A stretch of DNA of 14,808 bases, taken from positions 1 to 14,808 of the forward strand of contig JBBIVA010000098.1 in assembly GCA_037439945.1 (NCBI GenBank), read 5' to 3'. Under the pieces are notes generated by a model, which had not been told where the DNA came from, did no database searches, and saw only the letters and a program-made list of their open reading frames with translations. Shown here one piece after another: positions 1 through 7,928 of this stretch. The position numbers and the translations under genes are program-made. Origin of the DNA: CALEUX01 sp037439945 (GTDB lineage Bacteria; Bacteroidota; Bacteroidia; Bacteroidales; Marinilabiliaceae). Position 1 is the first letter of the stretch, and every line of letters starts with the position of its first letter.

Positions 1-415
1 TAGTGTTAAGTTATTGATTACATGTCTTCTATTTTGACAAATCGCTAAAGAAAAACTTAAAATTTGTAATCAGAAATGCTTACAAATTAAGTTTTTCTAA
101 AGCAGCCTGTACCGACTATTCGGTAGGGTTAATCCCGGCTAAGTCATTAGTTCATTGCCTTTCTAATGACTAATCCGGGTTGAATATTTAAATGGTTGAA
201 TTTATATCATTTAAATACGTAGTTTTAAAACGCGCAGCATTAGAAATTTTAGAAATAGAAAATGCTGTTTTCGCTATTATATAAGGCTTACATCGTTTTT
301 CTGAATTCATTGCTTAATTCCATTGCGTAATTGGGATTATTAAACAGCAACGGTAATGGCCGGCAATAAACTAAGCAAGTGGGAAGAATTAATGCAGATA
401 ATACATTAATTCAAT
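1..415. other. Gene-free region at the left edge
   Basis: No convincing coding sequence is seen in either strand. It lies downstream of the minus-strand TPR gene that ends at 416. Apart from the hairpin run at 44-274 it contains a short imperfect tandem repeat at 308-332 (two 12-nt copies, CATTGCTTAATT and CATTGCGTAATT, one base apart). No tRNA or clear intrinsic terminator was found. Confidence 0.6.
44..274. repeat. Run of five consecutive inverted repeats (predicted hairpins)
   Basis: Five potential hairpins follow one another with almost no spacing. (1) Arms 49-69 and 80-98 pair over 19 positions with a 2-nt bulge and a 10-nt loop; outer arms extend to 44 and 103 with mismatches. (2) 110-115 TACCGA with 120-125 TCGGTA, 4-nt loop. 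(3) 134-150 with 163-179, 15 of 17 positions paired, 12-nt loop, G+C-rich base. (4) 185-194 TATTTAAATG with 208-217 CATTTAAATA, perfect 10 bp. (5) 235-241 CAGCATT with 261-267 AATGCTG, plus GCG/CGC outside a 4-nt bulge (232-234, 272-274). Hairpins 1 and 3 are clearly beyond chance; 2, 4 and 5 alone could be chance in A+T-rich DNA. No U-tract marks a standard terminator. It may be a structured RNA, a small non-autonomous element or a 3' processing region; I cannot assign it. Confidence 0.55.
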
Positions 416-1393
416 CTATTGTATTGATAACCAATCAATCATTTCTTTATATTTTGCCCCGTTGGAGGCTATCCATTCCATAACTTCGGCGGGGTATGTG
501 CCATTAACCAAATGCCAGGCTAATGGCTCGGCTAAATTTAGTTCAACTGCCTTTAGGAAGAAATCTGAATAAAACTCCCAAACAATATCTGCATTGGATG
601 TTTTAACATTTTGCAACGACATAAATAGCCCCATGGTTTGTTTTACAACCCATTTACTCCGTAAGGATATATCATATGATTTAAAATTACGTTGTTCTGG
701 AACGAAATCAGTCTTAAAACCATGGCCAACAAGTGAAAACTTTGAAATTCCTTTTTCTTCAGAAGCCCAGGCCTGGAACAATCTTTCAATTAATGATAAT
801 ACTTCCTTACTTCTTTGGGAACCATTGTCGAGTAATAAAAAATAAAAAAGGGGAAGAACGCCTTTAAGGTTCTCACCACTTTTTACCATATTTTCTCCCA
901 ATAAAAGATGAGACTCAGCGAATGCAGGATTTGCATAAACCGAACGCAACAGATATTTTTCACCTTCAATAAGGTTATATGGTATTTTATTTCGTCCGGC
1001 ATGATATAACAAAAGATAATCTCCGGGAAAAAGTCTTAACCCTTCATCCAACCACCTGTCACGCCTTCTGGGTTTGGATTGAATTTCACTTGCCAAAACA
1101 CCTGCAATATAGGCATCCACAGTAACGGTTGACTGATGCTTTTGGGCATTACGGGCATAACCAATTGATTTTTCTGCATCACCTTTTTCAAGGTATATTA
1201 AAGCTAAAATCCCTAATATTTCGCCATCGCGTTTGTTTTTTTCAAGAGCTTTTTTAAAAAATATTAAAGCTGAATCGGTTTTATTTGCATTATAGTATTC
1301 CAATCCTTTGGTTTTGTAATCAATACCGGGAGTTTGACCAAAAAGAATAACTGAAATAACTAGAAAGAACGGTAAAATTGATATTTTTTTCAT
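416..1393 (-). CDS. Secreted TPR-repeat protein
   Basis: The 325-residue product starts with a typical signal peptide (MKKIS followed by a hydrophobic stretch to about residue 19, then GQTPG). There is no lipobox Cys, so a soluble periplasmic or secreted protein is expected. Residues about 26-88 fit two TPR helix pairs (GLEYYNANKTDSALIFFKKAL, then GILALIYLEKGDAEKSIGYA). A further repeat-like helical stretch runs over about 144-190 (GEKYLLRSVYANPAFAESH). The C-terminal 130 residues match no family I recognise. The gene lies 166 bp downstream of the alpha-2-macroglobulin gene on the same strand, so co-transcription is possible. A -7-like TAATTTTG also lies in the gap (minus strand, 1530-1537), but without a matching -33 box. 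A scaffold or partner role is likely for a TPR protein, but the partner is unknown. Confidence 0.85.
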   Translation of the reverse strand: MKKISILPFFLVISVILFGQTPGIDYKTKGLEYYNANKTDSALIFFKKALEKNKRDGEILGILALIYLEKGDAEKSIGYARNAQKHQSTVTVDAYIAGVLASEIQSKPRRRDRWLDEGLRLFPGDYLLLYHAGRNKIPYNLIEGEKYLLRSVYANPAFAESHLLLGENMVKSGENLKGVLPLFYFLLLDNGSQRSKEVLSLIERLFQAWASEEKGISKFSLVGHGFKTDFVPEQRNFKSYDISLRSKWVVKQTMGLFMSLQNVKTSNADIVWEFYSDFFLKAVELNLAEPLAWHLVNGTYPAEVMEWIASNGAKYKEMIDWLSIQ

Positions 1394-1559
1394 TCGGTTA
1401 TTTTTTTATTAAGGTATCTCATGGAACTCGCCAACCAGTTAATCATCCTTGTTTATGAGTTAATTCTCAAGGCTCGTTTCATCCCGGTTTTTAATTTTCA
1501 GCTTAAACAATAATTTAATTATTCATTTTCAAAATTAATTACCAACGACATTAAATTGG
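1394..1559. other. Intergenic gap between alpha-2-macroglobulin and TPR genes
   Basis: This 166-bp gap separates two genes on the minus strand. It holds a lone TAATTTTG (-7-like, minus strand, 1530-1537) and a weak CCTTG/CAAGG inverted repeat around 1448-1472. Neither is strong enough to call a promoter or terminator. Whether the two genes form one transcript cannot be decided from the sequence. Confidence 0.4.
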
Positions 1560-4500
1560 TTAATCATTTCTTGTTGAAAATACACTTCCTTTGCTATGGC
1601 CTGAAAACTCAGGTGCATAAAAACATTGGACCAATGCAGGGCCTGATGATGCAGTACCTTTATGTGATACAACAACCTCGTAATTTAATGATGATTTTCC
1701 TTTAGGAAGATAATCGAAGTAAAAATTAATTCCTGCATCAGTTATAGATATATAATAGCCTAAACCTGATTTCCACGAATAGCCTGACATTTGGTTGACA
1801 GGTTCAAGAATTGATGCACGTTTATCACTCACCTCCACAAATTCCAAATCCTGGGGAACATCAATAAACAGATTAAACATTAATCTGTCACCAGGAGTTA
1901 AACTTGTGGTATCGGCAATTACTTTCCATTCAATAACCCCATTTTTAATATAACGTTTATATACTATTTTGCTCAATTTCATAAAACCACCTCCTTTTAC
2001 ATCAGTTTCGTTAATATTATAACTCCAGTGCATTGCAACCCATGAAGGGGTTGGTGATTTTTTGGCAATTTCAACGTTACCCAAAGCCGGTTTAACATCT
2101 TGGTTACTCCAGGTTTTCGAAAAATATCCGCTTCCGGCCATAGCCTTTACAGATTGCAACTTTTTCCCTCCTACCTTAATATTGTCGGGGCTTTGAATTT
2201 CAAATAATCCGTGTCCTGATGATGCCAATGCATATACGGCAGAAATTGTGGCCCTGGTTGTATTCCAGTTTTGCGTTCTTTTCTGTGATATAATCCACTT
2301 TTCCAGTCCTTCAATAAAATCTTTGTCGTGATTAATTTCCCGCACAGCTTCCAATGCTATAACTTGTCTTTCAATAGGTAATTGATACCAATAGGGACCT
2401 GAAGGCGATTTAAAAAACAACTCACCGTTCTCTCCTTTAATTGCTTTTTCCTTAATGGATAGTAAGATTTTTTGAGCTTCAATATTGAATTTATACCGTG
2501 ATAAAATTAAAGCTACCATCGATTGGCATGAAACATCTGTTGGCCGGTAATTCATCCTTAACTTTTCAACCCAGAATTTTTCGGCATCAGTAGCCTCGGC
2601 TGTGTTGTAAAAGCTTAGCGAATAAAGAATTTTAACAGTTAACCTGTCAGGCATTATTACTGTATCCTTTTCTAATTCTGATTTTCTTTCATTGTTTCTT
2701 AATGCAGTCTCCATTGACCTGGCCAACTTATTTTTAAGCCATTGAACTCCCATTGACTGACATAATCCGGCATCCTGTGAGAGCTCAACTCCAATTTTCC
2801 TGAGGTATCCGAATCCTGCAATTATATCTGAAGTTACAATTTCGGATGCCATCATTCCACCAAACCAGGGCCAACCACCATCAGCCAATTGAAGGTTTTT
2901 TAATTGGTTAAGGCTGTTAATTCCCTCCATTTCCAAATATCCGTCATCAGCCAATGATGCAAGCCTTCGTTTGCGTTCCGTATCACTTTTAGCCTCAGTA
3001 ACCCATGGGGTTGCATTCAATATTGCTCTTTTTAACTCCGGGTTTTTCTCTAAAGCTGAAAGCAATGCATTTTCATTACCTGGTAACTCAGTTCCCCAGG
3101 CTTGTAAAACACTTTTAATTTGCGGATTGCCGCTAATCACTTTTTTTGCTGCTGTTACTGCAAAAAAACGGTTAAAAACATTGTCACTGTTTTCATAAGG
3201 CCTTTCTAAAATCCAGGGCAATACACCTAAAACTTCCCACACTGCACTTTGCGTATAATTCAGGGTAAAACTTTTATGATCATATCGTTTACTGTTTAAA
3301 AGTGTTTCCATTTTAACACGGTGCTTACCCTTCCCCGATAGTGTAACCGCATTTGTTTTAGTTAACACAATTTTAACCGGTAAAACAGGCACCAAATGCT
3401 CTTCACCATCCTGAAATTCTTCAGTTGCAGCCGTTACACCAATTACAATCCCAATAATTCCTGAAGGTATTTTAATATTCCATGATGCTATGGCATTTCC
3501 TTTTCGATCTGTTTTCCAGTTAACAGGCAATTGGTTAATTCCGGTAACTTCTTTACCCGAAATAGCATCCTTAACTTTTAACCAGGCAGTTCCGGTTAAT
3601 ATTGTATCAGTAGTATTAATTATTTTGGCAGATATAACCACCTCATCTCCTTCACGCACAATACGTGGGATATTTGGTATTACCATAAGTTCCCGTGATG
3701 TAGTTATATATTTTTCAATATAGCCCGATACACCATCTTCTCTATGTGCCATGGCCATAAATTTCCATTTGGTAACACTTTCGGGCATGGTAAAATTTAA
3801 TGTTACTTCTCCGTTTTGACCGGTTACCATTGCAGGGTAAAAAAATGCAGTCTCCTGTAACCGGCGGCGAATCATTGTTTCTGAACCATCATATGTTTTT
3901 TGGATAGGTGGCTTTGATGCTGTATCCTGGCGAGTAACAGGCATATCCGCAACACCCTCCATTTCATCTTCATTAACCCCATACGATGTGTTAACCATTG
4001 CAGGAGCCATAGGGGATGGACCGTTACTCATTTTAAGCCGGCTAATACTTCGGCCATTATAATATCCAAACCAGTTAAAAAACGGATAAGGAGTTATGAG
4101 GGCATTTTTTACCGGGATATTGTTACGGCCCGTATTTATACCTGTTCCAAAACCATTTTCTCTCCAGGGATTAATTATTATACTACTATAAAATGGATAA
4201 AACCCGAAATGGTTTGGTACAAAATAATCGAGCGAAGAATCGTACATTAATGCTAATAATTCTGCCTTATAACCCGTTTTTTTGCCATCTTCAACTTTCA
4301 GTGTCCATTTTTCATTGCTGCCCGGTTTTATCTTATCGCGAAATGCCACCAATTGAAGATTCATTTTATTTGCAGGATTAAAAACCTTTATGTTTAAACT
4401 ACTTTTATAAACCCTGTTTTGTTGAACCAGAAATGCTGTAATAAATACGGTTCCTTCCAGCTCAGAGGTAACAGGTATAAAAATCCGGTTTTTTATTTTG

Positions 4501-7500
4501 CCGACCGGGATACAACTATCAATTATTGTTTTATCATTTTGTGAAACCAATAGTAATATGCTTCCTTTGGTGAAAGCGCTTGCAAGGCATAATTCAATAT
4601 TATCACCTGTAAAAACTTCATTTTTGGCAACTGTTAACAACAATCCTTCTCCAGGATTAAAATCCAGGTTATTAAGCCCGTTTATATAAATAACCCTTTC
4701 AGTCTTTCTTATTTGATTATTTTTATCGGGTGTTTCCATTGTAATTTTATAAACTCCGGCTGGCAGATTATGATCAAATTTTATTTTATGTTCAAGTTTT
4801 CCCGGAACGTTTATAATTTCATTCAAAACAACATTTGCCGATGGCCATTCTTCCCAATGCTCTCTCTCGTTGCTATTAGTAAAAAAACTTTTATTTATTA
4901 AAATGGTATCGGGCTGTTGCCATAATCTGTATGGAGTTTTCGTTGTGGGGACCACCAGTTTTGAAATTCTGTAATTTACTTTTGCATTAACAGGTTCACC
5001 CGTTAGGTTTTTAACCAAAAAAGTAATGGGAACCTCATTTACAGGAGTTAAAAAACTGTTTTTATCCATGGTTATTTCAGGCTTTACACCTTCATTACCA
5101 ATTGACAATACTATACTTCCCGTTCTTGTTTCGCCATTTACATCAGTAACATCAACATCCACTATGAAATTCTCAGGTATTTGATTGTTCCATTTTGTTT
5201 TGGAAGGAATTGCAGTAAATTGAATTTCAAAATTGCCTCTATCGCCTGTAATTGTATTTCCTGATGCTATTGGTTCGTGTTTAATAAACCTGTGATAGCG
5301 CCAATTTGATATTTGTCGTGTAATTTTCCAGGAAACCAATGCTTTTTGCAAAGGTGCCCCTGAGAAATCTTCGGCCAGGCCTGAAACCTTAACCTCATCA
5401 CCCAAAATAACAACATGGTTAAAAGGATTCATAGTAACATCAAAACGGGGCCTTTTATAATTCTCAACATTTATATAATTTGACCCATGTGGGGTTTGAA
5501 TGTAAAAGTTGCCTGTTAACACATTATTTGGAATTGTAAAATTTCCATTAACGCTACCAAAATTGTTTGTTATTAATGTTTGCGAAGAAATTTCCTGTCC
5601 ATTAACATCATGCAGAGTTATTGCCACACTGCTATTTTTAAGAACGCGGGCAACTTCACCATTGGTCTCCAACATAATGGCTTTAAACCAAATGGTTTGC
5701 CCCGGTCTGTAAATTTTTCTGTCGGTAAATATAAATACCCGTTTATTAAGCTTTTCTCCTTCAAAATCACGGGCACCATGCAACCAAACTGAATTAATCT
5801 TAAATATGTCGCTACCATTTATTGCTTTTATCTGTAAGTTATCAAAATTAGGAGGATACTCGAATCTAACCCTTCCCGTTTCATCAGTTTTTAGTTTGTG
5901 AAGCAATTGGCTATCACGTGTATATCTGTTATACCCTATAACATCAATCTCAACTTCTTTCAATGGCTCACCATTTATCCTGTCCAAAACAGAAATATCA
6001 AATTTGCTATCTACGGTTTCACGGTAAAAAACCGATAAGTTGGTAATTTGAAAATTTGACATGGTAAACAATTCCATATCATCAATATTACTACTTAAAG
6101 GCAATTGAGTGGCAATTATGAGATAATTTCCAGGGTTAGCCGGCATTGTTATTTCAAGTTCGGCACAATGGTTTTTATAATCACCAAAGTCGGGCAAATT
6201 AGTAACCTTTGTAATTAAGGGCTTTAATAGTTTAAGTTGTTTGAATATTTCACTTTCACTAAACCGGGAGTAATAAGTTTCAATATCGGGTTTATTTATT
6301 TTAAAGATGTTTAAATGAACCTTATTAACATTTCGATAATCGAGTTTGAAAATAAACCGTTCACCTATAGGGTAGCTTTCCTCTGTTTCAATACTTAATG
6401 ATGGGTTTTTTATTTCATCAATTAAACTTCTGCATAATCCGCTCCCCTCAGAACCCGGCCATGCCTTTTCTCCTTTTTGGGCTATAAACAAGGCATCTCT
6501 TTTATAATTTCGAATTGATTCACTATTTATTCTTTCACCAACAGAATTCAAAAACCTGGCCTTTTCAAACATTACTAGTGAAAACAATGGGAATGAGCGA
6601 CTTTTTTCTGACAAACCGGTTAAAGCTTTTTCATACAACTCTTCAAAATCCTGGCCACGGTACATTTCACTTATTAACCTTAGCCTCGTTAAATCTGCAT
6701 CAAGCAAAGGTTCAGGCAATTGGTTTGCAAGCCTGAATTTAATCCATTCCTGAAGAATCGACAAACCTGAAATATAACCTGAATTATCCCGGGTTTTAAA
6801 ATTAATTGACACAAAACTATTTAAATTGCCTAATAATGCAGAACTTTCCAATATTTGGCCGGAGTTTGATGGTTCGTTAAAAAGTGCATCACTTAAAAGG
6901 GCCTCAGCGGCACGTACTGATAAAAAATCAAAAAGAGTTGGTCGCAAATTGAATTTCCCTGATCCATCACCTAAAATATCCTTAAAGTTTTCCAGTTTTT
7001 CATTTTGCAATAAATGTGGGTTTATTAACGATAACAAATAGTGTTCAATCGATTTTGATGATAGGGCCATCGCCCCCATTTCACGGATATCATTCTTATC
7101 ACTGTCAACATCAGGTGTGTTGTAAAGCCGCCATTGGTTATTATTAAAATACCATTGGTACATTTCTGCAATCAATGAATGCATTATTTGTTTGGCAGGT
7201 TCCCATGTATTAATAACCTGCATTTCCAGTTCATTTATAAACACCGCCAAAGACTCCTCAGTAATATCTTCACGGTATTTCATTCTCAAAACCAATGACT
7301 TTATAAATAACGATGTATTTTTTTGCAAAACAGATTTCTGATACAATTCTTCAGTTAGTTTAAAAGCTGATTGAGGCAATCCTGCTTTTTCAAGTGAATC
7401 AATATTATTTAATATCTGACCTTCATACAATTCCTTTTTGATAATTTTTTTTTGTGAATGTGAAATCTGAAAAAGGAATAATATCAATATAATAATCTTA

Positions 7501-7511
7501 ATTCTGTTCAT
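1560..7511 (-). CDS. Giant alpha-2-macroglobulin family protein lacking the thioester
   Basis: This 1983-residue protein has an N-terminal signal peptide (about 1-20, ending HSQ) without a lipobox Cys. An alpha-helical region follows to about 360, including the RPTLFDFLSVRA motif usual in Bacteroidota homologues. Macroglobulin-type beta domains begin near 370. An Ig-like domain lies at about 494-555. The MG2 domain, at about 590-690, contains the hallmark RKIYRPGQTIWFKA. The central A2M domain starts near 1220 (FFYPAMVTGQNGEV, then VTKWKF) and continues through IPNIPRIVREGDEV near 1275. The helical thioester-type domain runs from about 1436 to 1780 (GGWPWFGG near 1540), and the C-terminal receptor-like domain ends with the family motif YAPEFSGHS. 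At the thioester site the usual PYxCxEQ reads PYENSDN: Asn at 1441 replaces Cys and Asn at 1444 replaces Gln. Family members act as periplasmic or surface protease traps; without a thioester this one could only trap non-covalently or act structurally. Length is normal for the phylum. Confidence 0.95.
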   Translation of the reverse strand: MNRIKIIILILFLFQISHSQKKIIKKELYEGQILNNIDSLEKAGLPQSAFKLTEELYQKSVLQKNTSLFIKSLVLRMKYREDITEESLAVFINELEMQVINTWEPAKQIMHSLIAEMYQWYFNNNQWRLYNTPDVDSDKNDIREMGAMALSSKSIEHYLLSLINPHLLQNEKLENFKDILGDGSGKFNLRPTLFDFLSVRAAEALLSDALFNEPSNSGQILESSALLGNLNSFVSINFKTRDNSGYISGLSILQEWIKFRLANQLPEPLLDADLTRLRLISEMYRGQDFEELYEKALTGLSEKSRSFPLFSLVMFEKARFLNSVGERINSESIRNYKRDALFIAQKGEKAWPGSEGSGLCRSLIDEIKNPSLSIETEESYPIGERFIFKLDYRNVNKVHLNIFKINKPDIETYYSRFSESEIFKQLKLLKPLITKVTNLPDFGDYKNHCAELEITMPANPGNYLIIATQLPLSSNIDDMELFTMSNFQITNLSVFYRETVDSKFDISVLDRINGEPLKEVEIDVIGYNRYTRDSQLLHKLKTDETGRVRFEYPPNFDNLQIKAINGSDIFKINSVWLHGARDFEGEKLNKRVFIFTDRKIYRPGQTIWFKAIMLETNGEVARVLKNSSVAITLHDVNGQEISSQTLITNNFGSVNGNFTIPNNVLTGNFYIQTPHGSNYINVENYKRPRFDVTMNPFNHVVILGDEVKVSGLAEDFSGAPLQKALVSWKITRQISNWRYHRFIKHEPIASGNTITGDRGNFEIQFTAIPSKTKWNNQIPENFIVDVDVTDVNGETRTGSIVLSIGNEGVKPEITMDKNSFLTPVNEVPITFLVKNLTGEPVNAKVNYRISKLVVPTTKTPYRLWQQPDTILINKSFFTNSNEREHWEEWPSANVVLNEIINVPGKLEHKIKFDHNLPAGVYKITMETPDKNNQIRKTERVIYINGLNNLDFNPGEGLLLTVAKNEVFTGDNIELCLASAFTKGSILLLVSQNDKTIIDSCIPVGKIKNRIFIPVTSELEGTVFITAFLVQQNRVYKSSLNIKVFNPANKMNLQLVAFRDKIKPGSNEKWTLKVEDGKKTGYKAELLALMYDSSLDYFVPNHFGFYPFYSSIIINPWRENGFGTGINTGRNNIPVKNALITPYPFFNWFGYYNGRSISRLKMSNGPSPMAPAMVNTSYGVNEDEMEGVADMPVTRQDTASKPPIQKTYDGSETMIRRRLQETAFFYPAMVTGQNGEVTLNFTMPESVTKWKFMAMAHREDGVSGYIEKYITTSRELMVIPNIPRIVREGDEVVISAKIINTTDTILTGTAWLKVKDAISGKEVTGINQLPVNWKTDRKGNAIASWNIKIPSGIIGIVIGVTAATEEFQDGEEHLVPVLPVKIVLTKTNAVTLSGKGKHRVKMETLLNSKRYDHKSFTLNYTQSAVWEVLGVLPWILERPYENSDNVFNRFFAVTAAKKVISGNPQIKSVLQAWGTELPGNENALLSALEKNPELKRAILNATPWVTEAKSDTERKRRLASLADDGYLEMEGINSLNQLKNLQLADGGWPWFGGMMASEIVTSDIIAGFGYLRKIGVELSQDAGLCQSMGVQWLKNKLARSMETALRNNERKSELEKDTVIMPDRLTVKILYSLSFYNTAEATDAEKFWVEKLRMNYRPTDVSCQSMVALILSRYKFNIEAQKILLSIKEKAIKGENGELFFKSPSGPYWYQLPIERQVIALEAVREINHDKDFIEGLEKWIISQKRTQNWNTTRATISAVYALASSGHGLFEIQSPDNIKVGGKKLQSVKAMAGSGYFSKTWSNQDVKPALGNVEIAKKSPTPSWVAMHWSYNINETDVKGGGFMKLSKIVYKRYIKNGVIEWKVIADTTSLTPGDRLMFNLFIDVPQDLEFVEVSDKRASILEPVNQMSGYSWKSGLGYYISITDAGINFYFDYLPKGKSSLNYEVVVSHKGTASSGPALVQCFYAPEFSGHSKGSVFSTRND

Positions 7512-7644
7512 ATTTAAATTGTGTTAAAAATAGGGCTTGTTGGCTGATAGGTTGTCTCTGTAATACACAACTAATTTTATTAATACCAAAATAAGGTAAA
7601 CCGAATTTTAAAGTTAGTAAATTATCAAATTTCGAGCCGTAAAT

Positions 7645-7671
7645 CAAATCTAACATCTTAACAATTCACAA
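7645..7671 (-). promoter_or_regulatory. Weak candidate promoter for the alpha-2-macroglobulin gene
   Basis: On the minus strand TAGATTTG (7652 down to 7645) matches the Bacteroidota -7 consensus TAnnTTTG. The nearest -33-like element is ATTG or TTG at about 7669-7671, only 16 nt away, shorter than the usual spacing near 19-20. The predicted leader would be about 130 nt. In DNA this A+T-rich a single -7 match has a fair chance of being accidental. Confidence 0.25.
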
Positions 7672-7854
7672 TATTTTTACCATATTAAAGGATAGGTAAC
7701 CTGGAAAACCAAAATTCACTAAAGTACCAATTACCAATAAAATAACTTATTAATAATTAACAATTAAGTATTATTTCAATTATTTGGCTACTTAAGTTCA
7801 AAAAGAAAAAATCTAACAAAAATCACAACTTTACGTAATGCATTATATTTATAA

Positions 7855-7885
7855 TTTGATTAATGACGTGATTTTATTAATTTTG
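7855..7885 (+). promoter_or_regulatory. Bacteroidota-type promoter of the HlyD-VTC-DUF4956 operon
   Basis: TTTG at 7855-7858 is followed after 19 nt by TAATTTTG at 7878-7885, an exact match to the -33 TTTG / -7 TAnnTTTG consensus of the primary sigma factor of Bacteroidota with normal spacing. Transcription would begin near 7890, giving a leader of about 40 nt before the ATG at 7929. No Shine-Dalgarno sequence precedes that ATG, which is usual in this phylum. Confidence 0.6.
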
Positions 7886-7897
7886 GTTCCCCAAAAT
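7880..7897. repeat. Palindrome overlapping the -7 box and likely transcription start
   Basis: ATTTTGG at 7880-7886 and CCAAAAT at 7891-7897 form a perfect 7-bp inverted repeat around a 4-nt centre. It covers most of the -7 box and the expected start site of the operon promoter. Such a position suits a repressor operator or a hairpin at the very 5' end of the mRNA. Part of the symmetry comes from the TTTTG of the promoter itself, so chance is possible. Confidence 0.35.
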
Positions 7898-7928
7898 CTT
7901 AAAAATCAACGTCTCCAAAACCAATGGA

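Larger units (their letters stand above)
7512..7928. other. Divergent promoter region between alpha-2-macroglobulin and the VTC operon
   Basis: This 417-bp, very A+T-rich gap separates two divergently transcribed genes and so must hold promoters for both. The plus-strand promoter at 7855-7885 is well supported; the minus-strand one is weak. The 10-mer AAATCTAACA occurs twice (starting near 7646 and near 7808), which may be chance. No RNA gene or small ORF is convincing. Confidence 0.6.

Noticed and set aside
134..182. tRNA-like hairpin with GGGTTGAAT resembling a T-loop
   Set aside because: There is no acceptor stem, anticodon arm or proper GTTCRA T-loop; it is part of the hairpin run instead.
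308..332. Imperfect 12-bp tandem repeat as an iteron or CRISPR-like unit
   Set aside because: Only two copies are present, with one mismatch, in low-complexity DNA; this is too little for any array or origin.
594..845. Plus-strand ORF inside the TPR gene
   Set aside because: It is antisense to a gene with a clear signal peptide and TPR repeats, and its translation resembles no protein family.
5618..5818. Minus-strand ORF in another frame of the alpha-2-macroglobulin gene
   Set aside because: It overlaps the MG2 domain, whose frame carries the conserved RKIYRPGQ motif; the alternative frame has no recognisable features.
7512..7928. Small peptide gene or ncRNA in the divergent promoter region
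   Set aside because: The only longer open frame (from 7838) runs through the promoter and into the adaptor gene in the wrong frame, and no conserved structure was seen beyond the promoter palindrome.
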